Source of the DNA: Robiginitalea sp.
GTDB taxonomy: Bacteria; Bacteroidota; Bacteroidia; Flavobacteriales; Flavobacteriaceae
DNA length: 64,000 nt
Reading direction: 5' to 3'
Assembly (NCBI GenBank): GCA_024642005.1
Contig: JAHECA010000012.1
Span: forward strand, 1 to 64,000
Part shown: positions 28,631-37,067 of the stretch, piece by piece
How positions within the stretch are numbered: the stretch's first letter is position 1
Layout: every line of letters begins with the position of its first letter
Notes under the pieces: model-generated
Database searches by the model: none
What the model was told of the DNA's origin: nothing
Seen by the model: only the letters and a program-made list of their open reading frames with translations
Translations under genes and position numbers: made by a program

Positions 28631-29287
28631 ATGCAAAAAACCTGCGAAACACGTTCCAGGGAACACCTGGAAGCCTTGCACTGGCGCTATGCGACCAAAA
28701 AATTCGATCCGTCAAGGCAGCTAACCGAGAAGCAACTTTCGGGCCTGCTTGAAGCTGTGCGCCTGAGCCCTTCGTCTTACGGCCTGCAACCCTACAAAAT
28801 ACTCGTGGTAACCGATCCGGAATTGCGACGCCAAATCCAGGCAGCCAGCTGGAACCAGAGCCAGGTTACAGAGGCATCCCATTTGCTGATCTTCGCACAT
28901 CGCACCGATTTCGGACCCGAGCTCATCGACTCCTACCTGGACGAAGTGGCCGAAACCCGGGGTACCGCACGGGAAGCCCTTGCCGGCTATGGCGAATTCA
29001 TGAAATCGAAACTGCTGGGCCAATCTCCCGAGCAAAAAGCCTCCTGGTCGGCCCGGCAGGCCTATATCGCACTGGGGACCCTGCTCTCGGCCGCATCCGA
29101 ATTCCGGATCGACGTCTGCCCGATGGAAGGTTTTGAACCCGCCCGGGTAAACCAGATCCTGGGCCTGGACGCCCAGCACCTAAGTGCGGTGCTGCTGGCA
29201 CCCGTGGGCTTTCGCTCGGAGGCAGACGCCACCCGGCTAAACCCAAAAGTGCGCAGATCGCACGAATCACTTTTTGCTTACCTGTAA
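28631..29287 (+). CDS. NAD(P)H-dependent nitroreductase-family flavoprotein
   Basis: This 218-aa protein begins with 'LHWRYATKKFDPSR', the FMN-binding R-x-x-x-K-x-F motif of NfnB-like enzymes. Next come 'VRLSPSSYGLQPYKILVVTD' and, later, 'SARQAYIALGTLLSAASEFRIDVCPMEGFEP'. It most likely reduces quinones or nitroaromatics using an FMN cofactor. It starts 3 bp after marR, so the two are co-translated and the regulator probably controls it. Confidence 0.92.
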   Translation: MQKTCETRSREHLEALHWRYATKKFDPSRQLTEKQLSGLLEAVRLSPSSYGLQPYKILVVTDPELRRQIQAASWNQSQVTEASHLLIFAHRTDFGPELIDSYLDEVAETRGTAREALAGYGEFMKSKLLGQSPEQKASWSARQAYIALGTLLSAASEFRIDVCPMEGFEPARVNQILGLDAQHLSAVLLAPVGFRSEADATRLNPKVRRSHESLFAYL

Positions 29288-29327
29288 AACCATTAACAAT
29301 AACAATCCTTTTAAAACAGTTAATCTT

Positions 29328-29918
29328 ATGAAAAAGAATGTATTTACCCTGATCCTCACTCTGGTTGCAGGCGCAACCGTCCTGGCTACCGAACCCGTAA
29401 CCGGCGAAAAGCGTGAAGTGAGCACCGAGAAAAGTACCGTAACCTGGAAAGCCTACAAGGTTACCGGGTCGCACACCGGCACCATTGCCCTGCAAAGCGG
29501 CGCCCTGGTATTCGACGGCGGCCAGCTCAGCGGAGGCGAATTTACAGTCGACATGACCACCCTTACCTCCACCGACCTGGAAGGGGAGTGGAAAGACAAA
29601 CTGGTGGGCCACCTGAAGTCAGAAGATTTCTTTGCCGTGGAAAATCACAACACCTCCACCCTGGTTTTCACCCAGGTGAAGGCCACGGGCAAAAATTCCT
29701 ACCAGGTTACCGGCGACCTTACTATCAAGGGCATCACCAAGCCAGTAACCTTTGACCTGTCGGTGTACGGCAGCAAGGCAACCGCTACCATGAAGGTAGA
29801 CCGGGCCCAGTACGACATCCGCTACGGCTCCGGAAGCTTTTTCGACGACCTGGGCGACAAGACCATCTACGACGAGTTCGATATGGTGGTAGACCTGGAG
29901 TGGGACCCGGCCAGCTAA
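29328..29918 (+). CDS. YceI-family periplasmic lipid-binding protein
   Basis: From the ATG at 29328 the protein is 196 aa with a signal peptide (1-20, 'MKKNVFTLILTLVAGATVLA'). The mature part has the YceI lipocalin-like pattern 'EKSTVTWKAYKVTGSHTGTIALQSG', 'FTVDMTTLTSTD', 'HLKSEDFFAVENHNTSTLVFT' and 'GDLTIKGITKPVTFDL'. YceI proteins bind isoprenoid chains such as polyprenyl quinones. It is the third gene of the marR unit (40-bp gap) and is followed by a terminator. Pairing with a quinone-type reductase is consistent with a quinone-related role (inference). Confidence 0.93.
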   Translation: MKKNVFTLILTLVAGATVLATEPVTGEKREVSTEKSTVTWKAYKVTGSHTGTIALQSGALVFDGGQLSGGEFTVDMTTLTSTDLEGEWKDKLVGHLKSEDFFAVENHNTSTLVFTQVKATGKNSYQVTGDLTIKGITKPVTFDLSVYGSKATATMKVDRAQYDIRYGSGSFFDDLGDKTIYDEFDMVVDLEWDPAS

Positions 29919-29940
29919 ATAACCCTGCAGGCCAGAAAAG

Positions 29941-29972
29941 AAATCGCCGGAAGTTCCCGGCGATTTTTTTTT
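29941..29972 (+). terminator. Intrinsic terminator after yceI
   Basis: AAATCGCCGG (29941-29950) and CCGGCGATTT (29957-29966) form a 10-bp stem with a 6-base loop, followed by T to 29972. It isolates the marR unit from the trp promoter, which starts 8 bp later. Confidence 0.9.
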
Positions 29973-29979
29973 GATCGGG

Positions 29980-30010
29980 TTTGCGCAATTGAATTTGATC
30001 CCTATATTTG
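29980..30010 (+). promoter_or_regulatory. trp operon promoter
   Basis: TTTG (29980-29983), a 19-bp spacer and TATATTTG (30003-30010) match the Bacteroidetes consensus closely. The expected start is about 30015-30017, practically at the ATG of the leader peptide (30017), so the leader would be translated from a leaderless or nearly leaderless mRNA. Confidence 0.8.
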
Positions 30011-30016
30011 GGTTCT

Positions 30017-30073
30017 ATGAAACTGTATACGACTACAAACTGGTGGTGGAACTTCAAGCGCGGAAATTCGTGA
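30017..30073 (+). CDS. trpL: trp leader peptide with three consecutive Trp codons
   Basis: This 18-codon frame reads MKLYTTTNWWWNFKRGNS and then TGA. The three tandem TGG codons are at 30041-30049. It sits 7 bp after the trp -7 box and 29 bp before a hairpin terminator that precedes trpE, the classic layout of ribosome-mediated attenuation. ACAAAC (30035-30040) just before the Trp codons can pair with GTTTGT (30089-30094), extended by GG/CC across a bulge. This is the expected 1:2 stem that a ribosome stalled on Trp codons would disrupt. Confidence 0.88.
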   Translation: MKLYTTTNWWWNFKRGNS

Positions 30074-30102
30074 CCTGAGCCCCTTGCCGTTTGTGCATCA
30101 TA

Positions 30103-30136
30103 AAAAAAGGCTTGTCTGTCACGACAGGCCTTTTTT
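30103..30136 (+). terminator. trp attenuator terminator
   Basis: AAAAAAGGCTTGTC (30103-30116) and GACAGGCCTTTTTT (30123-30136) form a 14-bp stem (one G-U) with a 6-base loop and a terminal T-run, 24 bp before trpE. The upstream GAGCC (30077-30081) can pair with GGCTT (30109-30113), which would break the terminator and act as antiterminator. That alternative fold is short and only a proposal. Confidence 0.85.
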
Positions 30137-30159
30137 AATTGGAATAATCCGGAATAGAC

Positions 30160-31557
30160 ATGGCATACCCCTTAAAGACCTATACCAAAAAAATCCTGGC
30201 CGACACCATCACCCCGGTGAGCGTGTACCTTAAAATCAGGGACCGTTTCCCGGCCAGCATCCTGCTGGAGAGCAGCGACTACCATGCCAACGACAATTCG
30301 TTTTCCTACGTGTGCTGCAACCCCCTGGCATCCATTCGCGTGGAACATGAGACGATTTACCGGGAGTTCCCCGACGGCAGTCGGGAAGAGACGCCCATTG
30401 GCCCCGATACAGATGTCGCCATGGAAATCCACAGGTTTGCGGCCGCCTTCCAGGTTGAAAAGAACGGCTTCAAGTTTATCAATAACGGCCTGTTCGGCTA
30501 TATGGCCTACGATGCGGTGCGCTATTTCGAAGACATCGCAATCGGCAAAAAGGCCGACTCGCCGGCGATCCCCGACATCTACTACGCGGTCTACCAGAAC
30601 ATCATCGCCATCAACCACTTCAAGAACGAGGCCTATCTCTTCGCCCATACCTACGACGGGCCCAACAACCTGCCTTTACTGGAGCAGCTGCTCTCGGTCC
30701 AGACTTTTGCTTCATACCGCTTTCAGAAGGAAGGGGAACGCCGCTCCAACCTCCAGGATGCCGAATACCTCGAGCATGTAGCGCTGGCCAAAAAGCACTG
30801 TGCCCGGGGCGACGTGTTCCAGCTGGTGCTTTCGCGCCGCTTTTCACAGGGTTTTAAAGGGGACGAATTTAACGTGTACCGGGCCCTGCGTTCGATAAAC
30901 CCTTCGCCCTACCTCTTTTATTTTGACTACGGCAGCTTCAAAATCTTCGGCAGCTCGCCTGAAGCCCAGCTCATCGTCCAGAAGGGGAAGGCGGAGATCC
31001 ATCCCATTGCAGGCACCTTCAAAAGGACCGGCAACGACGAGGAAGACGCCCAGCTGGCCAAGCAGCTGGCGGCAGACGAGAAGGAAAATAGCGAACACGT
31101 GATGCTGGTCGACCTGGCGCGAAACGACCTCTCGCGCAACGGCAATACCGTACAGGTGGAAACCTTCAGAGAAGTACAGTATTTCTCGCACGTCATCCAC
31201 CTGGTGTCGAAGGTTACAGGCCTCAAGAAGCCCGACAGCCCAACCATGAAGGTGGTGGCCGACACTTTTCCGGCCGGCACCTTAAGCGGGGCGCCCAAGC
31301 ACATGGCCATGCAGCTGATCGAGCGGTATGAGAAAACCAGCCGTACCTATTACGGAGGTGCCATCGGTTTTATGGCCTTTGATGGCGATTTTAACCACGC
31401 CATCATGATCCGCACCTTTTTGAGCAAGAACCACACCCTGTACTACCAGGCTGGGGCCGGCCTGGTGGCCGCCTCAGAGCCGCAGGCCGAACTGCAGGAA
31501 ACCTACAATAAACTGGGAGCCCTGGATCAGGCACTGGAAATCGCCGAATCGCTCTGA
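30160..31557 (+). CDS. trpE: Anthranilate synthase component I
   Basis: This 465-aa chorismate-utilising enzyme makes anthranilate with TrpG. The Trp feedback motif LLES-x10-S is intact (L35-L36-E37-S38 and S49), so allosteric inhibition by tryptophan is expected. The C-terminal chorismate-binding part contains 'VLSRRFSQGF', 'PEAQLIVQKGKAEIHPIAGTFKR', 'ENSEHVMLVDLARNDLSR' and 'TFPAGTLSGAPKHMAMQLI'. It is the first structural gene of the operon, after the attenuator; trpG starts 1 bp after its stop. Confidence 0.97.
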   Translation: MAYPLKTYTKKILADTITPVSVYLKIRDRFPASILLESSDYHANDNSFSYVCCNPLASIRVEHETIYREFPDGSREETPIGPDTDVAMEIHRFAAAFQVEKNGFKFINNGLFGYMAYDAVRYFEDIAIGKKADSPAIPDIYYAVYQNIIAINHFKNEAYLFAHTYDGPNNLPLLEQLLSVQTFASYRFQKEGERRSNLQDAEYLEHVALAKKHCARGDVFQLVLSRRFSQGFKGDEFNVYRALRSINPSPYLFYFDYGSFKIFGSSPEAQLIVQKGKAEIHPIAGTFKRTGNDEEDAQLAKQLAADEKENSEHVMLVDLARNDLSRNGNTVQVETFREVQYFSHVIHLVSKVTGLKKPDSPTMKVVADTFPAGTLSGAPKHMAMQLIERYEKTSRTYYGGAIGFMAFDGDFNHAIMIRTFLSKNHTLYYQAGAGLVAASEPQAELQETYNKLGALDQALEIAESL

Positions 31558-31558
31558 T

Positions 31559-32128
31559 ATGAAAAAGGTTCTGGTTATCGACAATTACGACAGCTTTACC
31601 TACAACCTGGTCCACTACCTGGAAGAACTGGGGTGCGAGGTGCATGTGAGGCGAAATGACAAACTCGACCTGGAAGAAGTGGCGGCCTACCAGCGTATCG
31701 TGCTCTCGCCCGGGCCGGGCATACCCGACGAGGCCGGACTGCTGAAACCTATTATTGCCCGCTATGCCTCCGAAAAGCAGATTTTCGGGGTTTGCCTCGG
31801 GCAGCAGGCCATCGCTGAGGTGTTCGGCGGCAGCCTGGTTAACCTCGACCGGGTGTACCACGGGGTGGCCACCGATATTTCGGTTGTGCAAAACGACCGC
31901 ATCTTCAAAGGGCTGCCGCGGCGGCTCCGGGTGGGTCGATACCACTCCTGGGTAGTGCACCCTGCGCTTCCCGAATGCCTCGAAGCCACCGCCCTCGACG
32001 ACCAGGGCGAGGTCATGGCCCTGCGTCACCGCCAGTACGACGTATGTGCCGTTCAGTTCCACCCCGAATCGGTGCTGACCCCCGAAGGCAAAGAAATGCT
32101 GGCCAACTGGTTAAATGCAGAATCATGA
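31559..32128 (+). CDS. trpG: Anthranilate synthase component II (glutamine amidotransferase)
   Basis: This 189-aa class I amidotransferase supplies ammonia to TrpE. The nucleophile is C79 in 'FGVCLGQQAIAEVFGG', and the His-Glu pair is in 'VQFHPESVLTPEG'. 'LSPGPGIPDEAG' is the conserved oxyanion-side loop. Its stop overlaps the trpD start (ATGA), so translation is coupled. It is a stand-alone domain, not fused to TrpD. Confidence 0.97.
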   Translation: MKKVLVIDNYDSFTYNLVHYLEELGCEVHVRRNDKLDLEEVAAYQRIVLSPGPGIPDEAGLLKPIIARYASEKQIFGVCLGQQAIAEVFGGSLVNLDRVYHGVATDISVVQNDRIFKGLPRRLRVGRYHSWVVHPALPECLEATALDDQGEVMALRHRQYDVCAVQFHPESVLTPEGKEMLANWLNAES

Positions 32129-33126
32129 AAGAAACCCTCAACAAACTTATCGAGCACCAGCTGCTGAGCCGGGATGAAGCCCGGCAGGCCATGGTGGAAA
32201 TTGCAAGCGGCTCCCAGAATACCAGCCAGATTGCCGCCTTCCTCACCGTCTTTATGATGCGCAGCGTGAGCACCGAGGAACTCGAAGGCTTCCGCGACGC
32301 CCTTCTGGAGCTTTGCCGCCCGGTAGACCTGGGCGGTTGCGAGCCCATTGACCTTTGCGGCACCGGGGGAGACGGAAAAAACACCTTCAACATTTCCACC
32401 CTTGCCTCATTTGTTACAGCCGGGGCAGGCATCCCGGTGGCCAAGCATGGCAACTACGGGGTGTCTTCCCACTGCGGCAGCAGCAACGTGCTGGAATTTT
32501 TGGGTATCCGGTTTTCGAATGAAGCCGATTTTCTGAGGCGCTGCCTCGATCAGACAGGTATCTGTATCCTGCACGCCCCCCTGTTTCACCCGGCCATGAA
32601 ACACGTGGCCCCCATTCGCAGGGAGCTGGCCGTCAAAACCTTCTTCAACATGCTGGGCCCTATGGTAAACCCCGCCTTGCCGAAATACCAGATGGTGGGG
32701 GTGTTCAACCTGGAACTGGCCCGGATGTACGGATACCTTTATCAGAATACCGACAAGAAATACAGCATCCTCCACGGGTTGGACGGTTATGACGAAATTT
32801 CCCTGACCGGGCCGGCCAAATGGATCGGCAACCAGACAGAAACCGTTTTGACCCCGGCCGACTTCGGCATGCCTGTTCTGGAACCGGGAGCCATTTTTGG
32901 GGGCGACAGCATCGAAGAGGCGGCGCAGATTTTCCTGGCCGTCCTGCAGGGGAAGGCTACAGAAGCCCAGCAGGATGTGGTCTGTGCCAATGCCGCACTG
33001 GCCATCGCCACGGTGCGGGGCGGGACCCTGGACGAGGCCGTGTGCCAAGCCAGGGAATCGCTTAAGAGCGGCAGGGCCCTGGAAGCTTTCCGCAAATTGC
33101 AAAATCTGAGTGCCGTCCATGGGTGA
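32125..33126 (+). CDS. trpD: Anthranilate phosphoribosyltransferase
   Basis: From the ATG at 32125 the protein is 333 aa. The PRPP-binding 'DLCGTGGDGKNTFNISTLASFVTAGAGIPVAKHGN' and the 'HPAMKHVAPIRRELAVKTFFNMLGPMVNP' segment are complete. It transfers phosphoribose to anthranilate. An earlier in-frame start lies inside trpG and was rejected because ATG/TGA overlap coupling is natural here. It is followed by a 172-bp gap before trpC. Confidence 0.97.
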   Translation: MKETLNKLIEHQLLSRDEARQAMVEIASGSQNTSQIAAFLTVFMMRSVSTEELEGFRDALLELCRPVDLGGCEPIDLCGTGGDGKNTFNISTLASFVTAGAGIPVAKHGNYGVSSHCGSSNVLEFLGIRFSNEADFLRRCLDQTGICILHAPLFHPAMKHVAPIRRELAVKTFFNMLGPMVNPALPKYQMVGVFNLELARMYGYLYQNTDKKYSILHGLDGYDEISLTGPAKWIGNQTETVLTPADFGMPVLEPGAIFGGDSIEEAAQIFLAVLQGKATEAQQDVVCANAALAIATVRGGTLDEAVCQARESLKSGRALEAFRKLQNLSAVHG

Positions 33127-33200
33127 GTTAACGAATACCGCCGACGGAGCGCCGATGCAAGGCGCATGGTCAGGCGCAAGGGGTTTGCGGCCGGTTGGCC

Positions 33201-33208
33201 TATCTTTG
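33201..33208 (+). promoter_or_regulatory. Possible internal trp promoter before trpC
   Basis: TATCTTTG matches TAnnTTTG in the only sizeable gap of the operon (33127-33298). TTTG at 33184-33187 is 13 bp upstream, shorter than the usual 19. A 14-bp self-complementary GGGGGGC/GCCCCCC (33214-33227) follows directly. It could drive trpCFBA independently of the attenuator. Confidence 0.4.
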
Positions 33209-33298
33209 TGGTCGGGGGGCGCCCCCCTGGGCCAGCCCGAAACCACGCCCGTAAACCGAACACCCTACCCGAACCGACAGGCCCATTAACGCGAGAAT

Positions 33299-34084
33299 AT
33301 GGACATCTTACAGCAAATAGCCGCTGATAAACGGCGGGAAGTGGCCCTCAAGAAAAGGTGCGTTCCGGAAGACCAATTGCGGGGAACGGCCCTCTTTACC
33401 CGGCCGACGCATTCCATGAAGGCCTCCCTGCAAAACCGGGCATTCGGCATCATAGCCGAACACAAAAGGCGCTCACCTTCCCGTGCGGTTATCAACCAAA
33501 ACGTGGCCCTTCCCGCGGTGGTGACCGGATACGAAAAAGCCGGGGCTGGGGCCGTCTCGGTGCTTACCGACGGCACCTATTTCGGCGGTTCTTTAGACGA
33601 CCTGCTGCTGGCGCGGGCCTGCACGGGGTTGCCCCTGCTGCGCAAGGAATTCATGCTCGACCCTTATCAGGTGGTCGAGGCACGAGCCCATGGTGCCGAT
33701 GCCATTTTGCTGATTGCAGCCTTGTTGGATCGATCTGAAATAGCGGCCCTGGCCAACCTGGCCCACGACCTGGGCATGGAAGTGCTCATGGAGGTGCACA
33801 GCGCTGAGGAACTGGAAGAAGCCCTTGTCCCCGGCCTGGACATGATCGGGGTAAACAACCGCAACCTGAAGACCTTTGAAGTATCCCTGGATACGAGCCG
33901 GCAACTGGCCCCGCTGATCCCGGACTCAGCCCTGCGCATATCGGAGAGCGGCCTGGGCGAAGCGTCCCAGCTGCGCGAACTCAAAGCCCTGGGGTACCGC
34001 GGCTTTTTGATGGGGGAATCATTTATGAAACAGCCCGACCCGGGGATCGCCCTGGCCGGGTTCCTGAAAGAACTCCCGGCATGA
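33299..34084 (+). CDS. trpC: Indole-3-glycerol-phosphate synthase
   Basis: This 261-aa TIM barrel closes the indole ring. Conserved pieces are 'IIAEHKRRSPSRAVI', 'VLTDGTYFGGSLDDL', 'LLRKEFMLDPYQVVEARAHGADAILLI', 'MEVLMEVHSAEEL', 'IGVNNRNLKTFEVSLD' and 'ISESGL'. The catalytic Lys and Glu positions of the family lie in these segments. It is a separate protein, not fused with TrpF, whose start overlaps its stop by 4 bp. Confidence 0.97.
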   Translation: MDILQQIAADKRREVALKKRCVPEDQLRGTALFTRPTHSMKASLQNRAFGIIAEHKRRSPSRAVINQNVALPAVVTGYEKAGAGAVSVLTDGTYFGGSLDDLLLARACTGLPLLRKEFMLDPYQVVEARAHGADAILLIAALLDRSEIAALANLAHDLGMEVLMEVHSAEELEEALVPGLDMIGVNNRNLKTFEVSLDTSRQLAPLIPDSALRISESGLGEASQLRELKALGYRGFLMGESFMKQPDPGIALAGFLKELPA

Positions 34085-34734
34085 AACTGAAAGTCTGCGG
34101 CATGAAACACAACCCCCTGGAGGTTGCAGCCCTGAGGCCCGATTATATCGGCTTTATCTTCTGGGAAGGTTCGGCCCGAAATTATTCGGGGCCTTTGCCG
34201 CAGGGGCTGCCCGAACCACCCGGGCGCGTGGGGGTATTTGTAGACGCCACCCCCGCGGCAATCCTGGCCAAATGCCGGGAATTCCGCCTGGCCCTGGTGC
34301 AGCTGCACGGCTCGGAAACCCCGGCCTACTGCCGCGAAATCCGCGACCTGCTTGCCCTTGAATGCAAGGTGCCACCGCTGCTGATCAAGGCTTTTGCCGT
34401 GGGCGACGACTTCGATTTCGGCCCGCTGGAGGCCTACCTGCCACTGGTAGACTATTTCCTGTTCGACAGTCGCGGACCCCTGCCTGGAGGCAATGGTACC
34501 GGGTTTGACTGGAAACAGCTGCAGGGGTACCCTTTCGACAAACCCTATTTTTTGAGCGGAGGGATTTCACAGGAAGATCTGGAGCGGCTGACCGTTTTCT
34601 GCCAGAGTCCGGCAGCCCGGTTTTGCCATGCACTTGACGTAAACAGCCGCTTTGAACGGAGCCCGGGAGAAAAAGACATCGGGCGCCTGAAGCAATTTAT
34701 GGAGGCCGGCCCCTGGTCGTGCCCAAGGCAATAA
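34081..34734 (+). CDS. trpF: Phosphoribosylanthranilate isomerase
   Basis: This 217-aa TIM-barrel isomerase begins '[10 protein letters not shown]', with the catalytic cysteine in the KVCGM motif. '[12 protein letters not shown]', '[17 protein letters not shown]' (catalytic Asp and phosphate loop) and 'FLSGGIS...ALDVNSRFE' follow. Its ATG overlaps the trpC stop (ATGA). It lies 10 bp before trpB. Confidence 0.96.
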   Translation: MKLKVCGMKHNPLEVAALRPDYIGFIFWEGSARNYSGPLPQGLPEPPGRVGVFVDATPAAILAKCREFRLALVQLHGSETPAYCREIRDLLALECKVPPLLIKAFAVGDDFDFGPLEAYLPLVDYFLFDSRGPLPGGNGTGFDWKQLQGYPFDKPYFLSGGISQEDLERLTVFCQSPAARFCHALDVNSRFERSPGEKDIGRLKQFMEAGPWSCPRQ

Positions 34735-34744
34735 ACAGTATAAG

Positions 34745-35932
34745 ATGAGTTCATATCACGTAGATGAAAACGGGTTTTACGGCGAGTTCGGGGGTGCCTT
34801 CATTCCTGAAATGCTTTATCCCAACGTAGAGGAATTGCGCACCTGCTACCTCGACATCCTGGCCGACCCGGCCTTCCAGGCCGAGTTCCGGCAGCTCCTG
34901 AGCGATTATGTGGGGCGGCCCACGCCCCTGTATTATTCGGTGCGCCTCTCCGAAAAATACGGCAGCAAGATCTACCTGAAACGGGAAGACCTCTGCCATA
35001 CGGGCGCCCACAAGGTAAACAACACCATCGGACAGATTCTGCTGGCCAAACGCCTGGGCAAGACCCGCATCATCGCCGAAACGGGGGCAGGGCAGCACGG
35101 GGTGGCAACCGCCACCGTCTGCGCACTAATGGGATTGCCCTGTGTGGTTTATATGGGAGCCGTAGACATTGCCCGCCAGGCACCGAACGTGGCCCGCATG
35201 AAACTACTGGGGGCCGAGGTGCGGGCGGCCACTTCGGGAAGCCGCACCCTGAAAGATGCCACCAACGAGGCCATCCGCGACTGGATCAACAACCCAGTAG
35301 ACACGCATTACATCATTGGCTCAGTGGTAGGGCCCCACCCCTACCCCGATATGGTGGCCCGTTTCCAGTCGGTCATCTCTGAGGAAATTCAGTCCCAGTT
35401 GCAGGAAGCCGAAGGGCGCCCCGACCCGGATTACCTGATCGCCTGTGTAGGCGGGGGCAGCAATGCCGCAGGGGCTTATTACCATTACCTCGACCGCCCA
35501 GATGTAAAAATACTGGCGGCCGAAGCGGCCGGGAAAGGCGTAGATACGGGCGAAAGCGCCGCCACCTCAGCCCTGGGCAGGGTTGGGATTATCCACGCCA
35601 GCAAAACCCTGCTCATGCAGACCGACGACGGACAGATTACCGAACCCTATTCCATTTCGGCAGGCCTGGATTACCCTGGGGTGGGGCCTCTGCACGCACA
35701 CCTGTTCGCCACGGGCCGGGCCACTTTTATACCCGTAACCGATGCCGAGGCCATGCAGGCCGGGCGCGAACTGGCCGAACTCGAAGGCATTATCCCGGCC
35801 ATTGAGACCTCCCATGCCCTGGCCCTGCTGGCCATGGGCTCCGTCCCAAAAGGATCGCTCGCCGTAATCAACCTTTCGGGCCGGGGCGACAAAGACCTGC
35901 AGACGTACATCGATTATTTCAAGCTCGCTTAA
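34745..35932 (+). CDS. trpB: Tryptophan synthase beta chain
   Basis: This 395-aa PLP enzyme joins indole with serine. The PLP lysine is in '[19 protein letters not shown]', the phosphate loop is '[13 protein letters not shown]', and the C-terminal motif is '[13 protein letters not shown]'. This is the standard TrpB1 form that works with TrpA, encoded 9 bp downstream. Confidence 0.98.
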   Translation: MSSYHVDENGFYGEFGGAFIPEMLYPNVEELRTCYLDILADPAFQAEFRQLLSDYVGRPTPLYYSVRLSEKYGSKIYLKREDLCHTGAHKVNNTIGQILLAKRLGKTRIIAETGAGQHGVATATVCALMGLPCVVYMGAVDIARQAPNVARMKLLGAEVRAATSGSRTLKDATNEAIRDWINNPVDTHYIIGSVVGPHPYPDMVARFQSVISEEIQSQLQEAEGRPDPDYLIACVGGGSNAAGAYYHYLDRPDVKILAAEAAGKGVDTGESAATSALGRVGIIHASKTLLMQTDDGQITEPYSISAGLDYPGVGPLHAHLFATGRATFIPVTDAEAMQAGRELAELEGIIPAIETSHALALLAMGSVPKGSLAVINLSGRGDKDLQTYIDYFKLA

Positions 35933-35941
35933 GCCCATACC

Positions 35942-36730
35942 ATGTCAAGCGCCTCCGCAACACCCGTCAATCGCCTACATACAGCCCTTTCCAAACCAGG
36001 GAAGCTCCTGTCAATCTATTTTACAGCAGGCTTTCCCAGGCTGGAAGACACCGTTCCCATCTTGCGCGAACTCGAGGCGGCCGGGGCAGACCTGGTTGAG
36101 ATCGGCCTGCCTTTCAGCGATCCGCTGGCCGACGGCCCCACCATTCAGCAGAGTTCCACAGAAGCCCTGCACAACGGCATGACCACGGCCCGGCTTTTCG
36201 AACAACTGGAGGGCATCCGCCGGGAAGTGAGCCTGCCCCTGATTCTCATGGGCTACTTTAACCCCGTGCTCCAGTTTGGGGTGGAAGCTTTTTGTCGTCG
36301 CTGCGCAGAGGTGGGGATAGACGGCCTCATCTTGCCCGACCTGCCCCTGGATAGCTACGAAAGGGAATACCGGCCCATTTTGGAGCGGTACGGGCTCAGC
36401 ATGGTTTTCCTGATCAGCCCGCAGACCAGCAATGCGCGCATACGGCAGATCGACGACGCATCCGACAGCTTTATCTACATGGTGAGCTCGGCGAGCACTA
36501 CCGGGGTACAAAAAGGCTTTGGCACTGCCCAACAGGCCTACTTCGAGCGCATCGAAAGCCTCGGGCTGCAGCATCCGCAACTGGTGGGCTTTGGCATTGG
36601 CGACGCCGACAGCTTTCGCGCCGCCACCACCCACGCCAAGGGGGCCATTATCGGCTCGGCCTTTATCCGACTGCTCCGCGAAGAAGGGGTGGCAGGCATC
36701 CGGTCATTTATTAAAAAAATACGGCCATGA
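35942..36730 (+). CDS. trpA: Tryptophan synthase alpha chain
   Basis: This 262-aa TIM barrel cleaves indole-3-glycerol phosphate. The catalytic glutamate is in 'ADLVEIGLPFSDPLADGPTIQQSS' and the catalytic aspartate in 'IDGLILPDLPLDSYE'. The phosphate loop 'GFGIGDADSF' and 'IIGSAFIRLL' are present. It is the last biosynthetic gene; its stop overlaps the start of a small membrane-protein gene. Confidence 0.98.
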   Translation: MSSASATPVNRLHTALSKPGKLLSIYFTAGFPRLEDTVPILRELEAAGADLVEIGLPFSDPLADGPTIQQSSTEALHNGMTTARLFEQLEGIRREVSLPLILMGYFNPVLQFGVEAFCRRCAEVGIDGLILPDLPLDSYEREYRPILERYGLSMVFLISPQTSNARIRQIDDASDSFIYMVSSASTTGVQKGFGTAQQAYFERIESLGLQHPQLVGFGIGDADSFRAATTHAKGAIIGSAFIRLLREEGVAGIRSFIKKIRP

Positions 36731-36957
36731 AAGACTTCCTGAACAGCTGGAAAATGATTATCGCCCTTTGCCTGACCCTGGGGCTGGCGCCCTTTTTGCC
36801 TGAGCCGCACATCTGGGGCAAGCTGCGCTGGGTGGCCGGCGGGGCACGGGACATGGGACCCATGGACTGGTTTGACCTGGTTTTTCACGGCCTGCCCTGG
36901 CTGCTGTTAGTGCGGTTATTGATCCTTGCTGGGGTCAGTTTGCTGCGCAGGAAATAG
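36727..36957 (+). CDS. Small two-helix membrane protein at the end of the trp operon
   Basis: This 76-aa protein has hydrophobic segments at about 9-24 and 48-70 and a conserved-looking linker ('PEPHIWGKLRWVAGGARDMGPMDWFDLVFHG'). Its ATG overlaps the trpA stop by 4 bp, so it is translationally coupled. Similar small proteins occur in other flavobacteria, sometimes labelled transporter-related without evidence. A role in Trp metabolism is suggested only by position. Confidence 0.7.
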   Translation: MKDFLNSWKMIIALCLTLGLAPFLPEPHIWGKLRWVAGGARDMGPMDWFDLVFHGLPWLLLVRLLILAGVSLLRRK

Positions 36958-37067
36958 GGGCCTTCCCGATTTTGACAAAAGAGAACGCCGGCATGCCTGT
37001 GATTTTCGCATCACAAGTGTTACCTTGACAGCCCGATTGCTATGCATCGGCTTAAACCAACTGTTCC

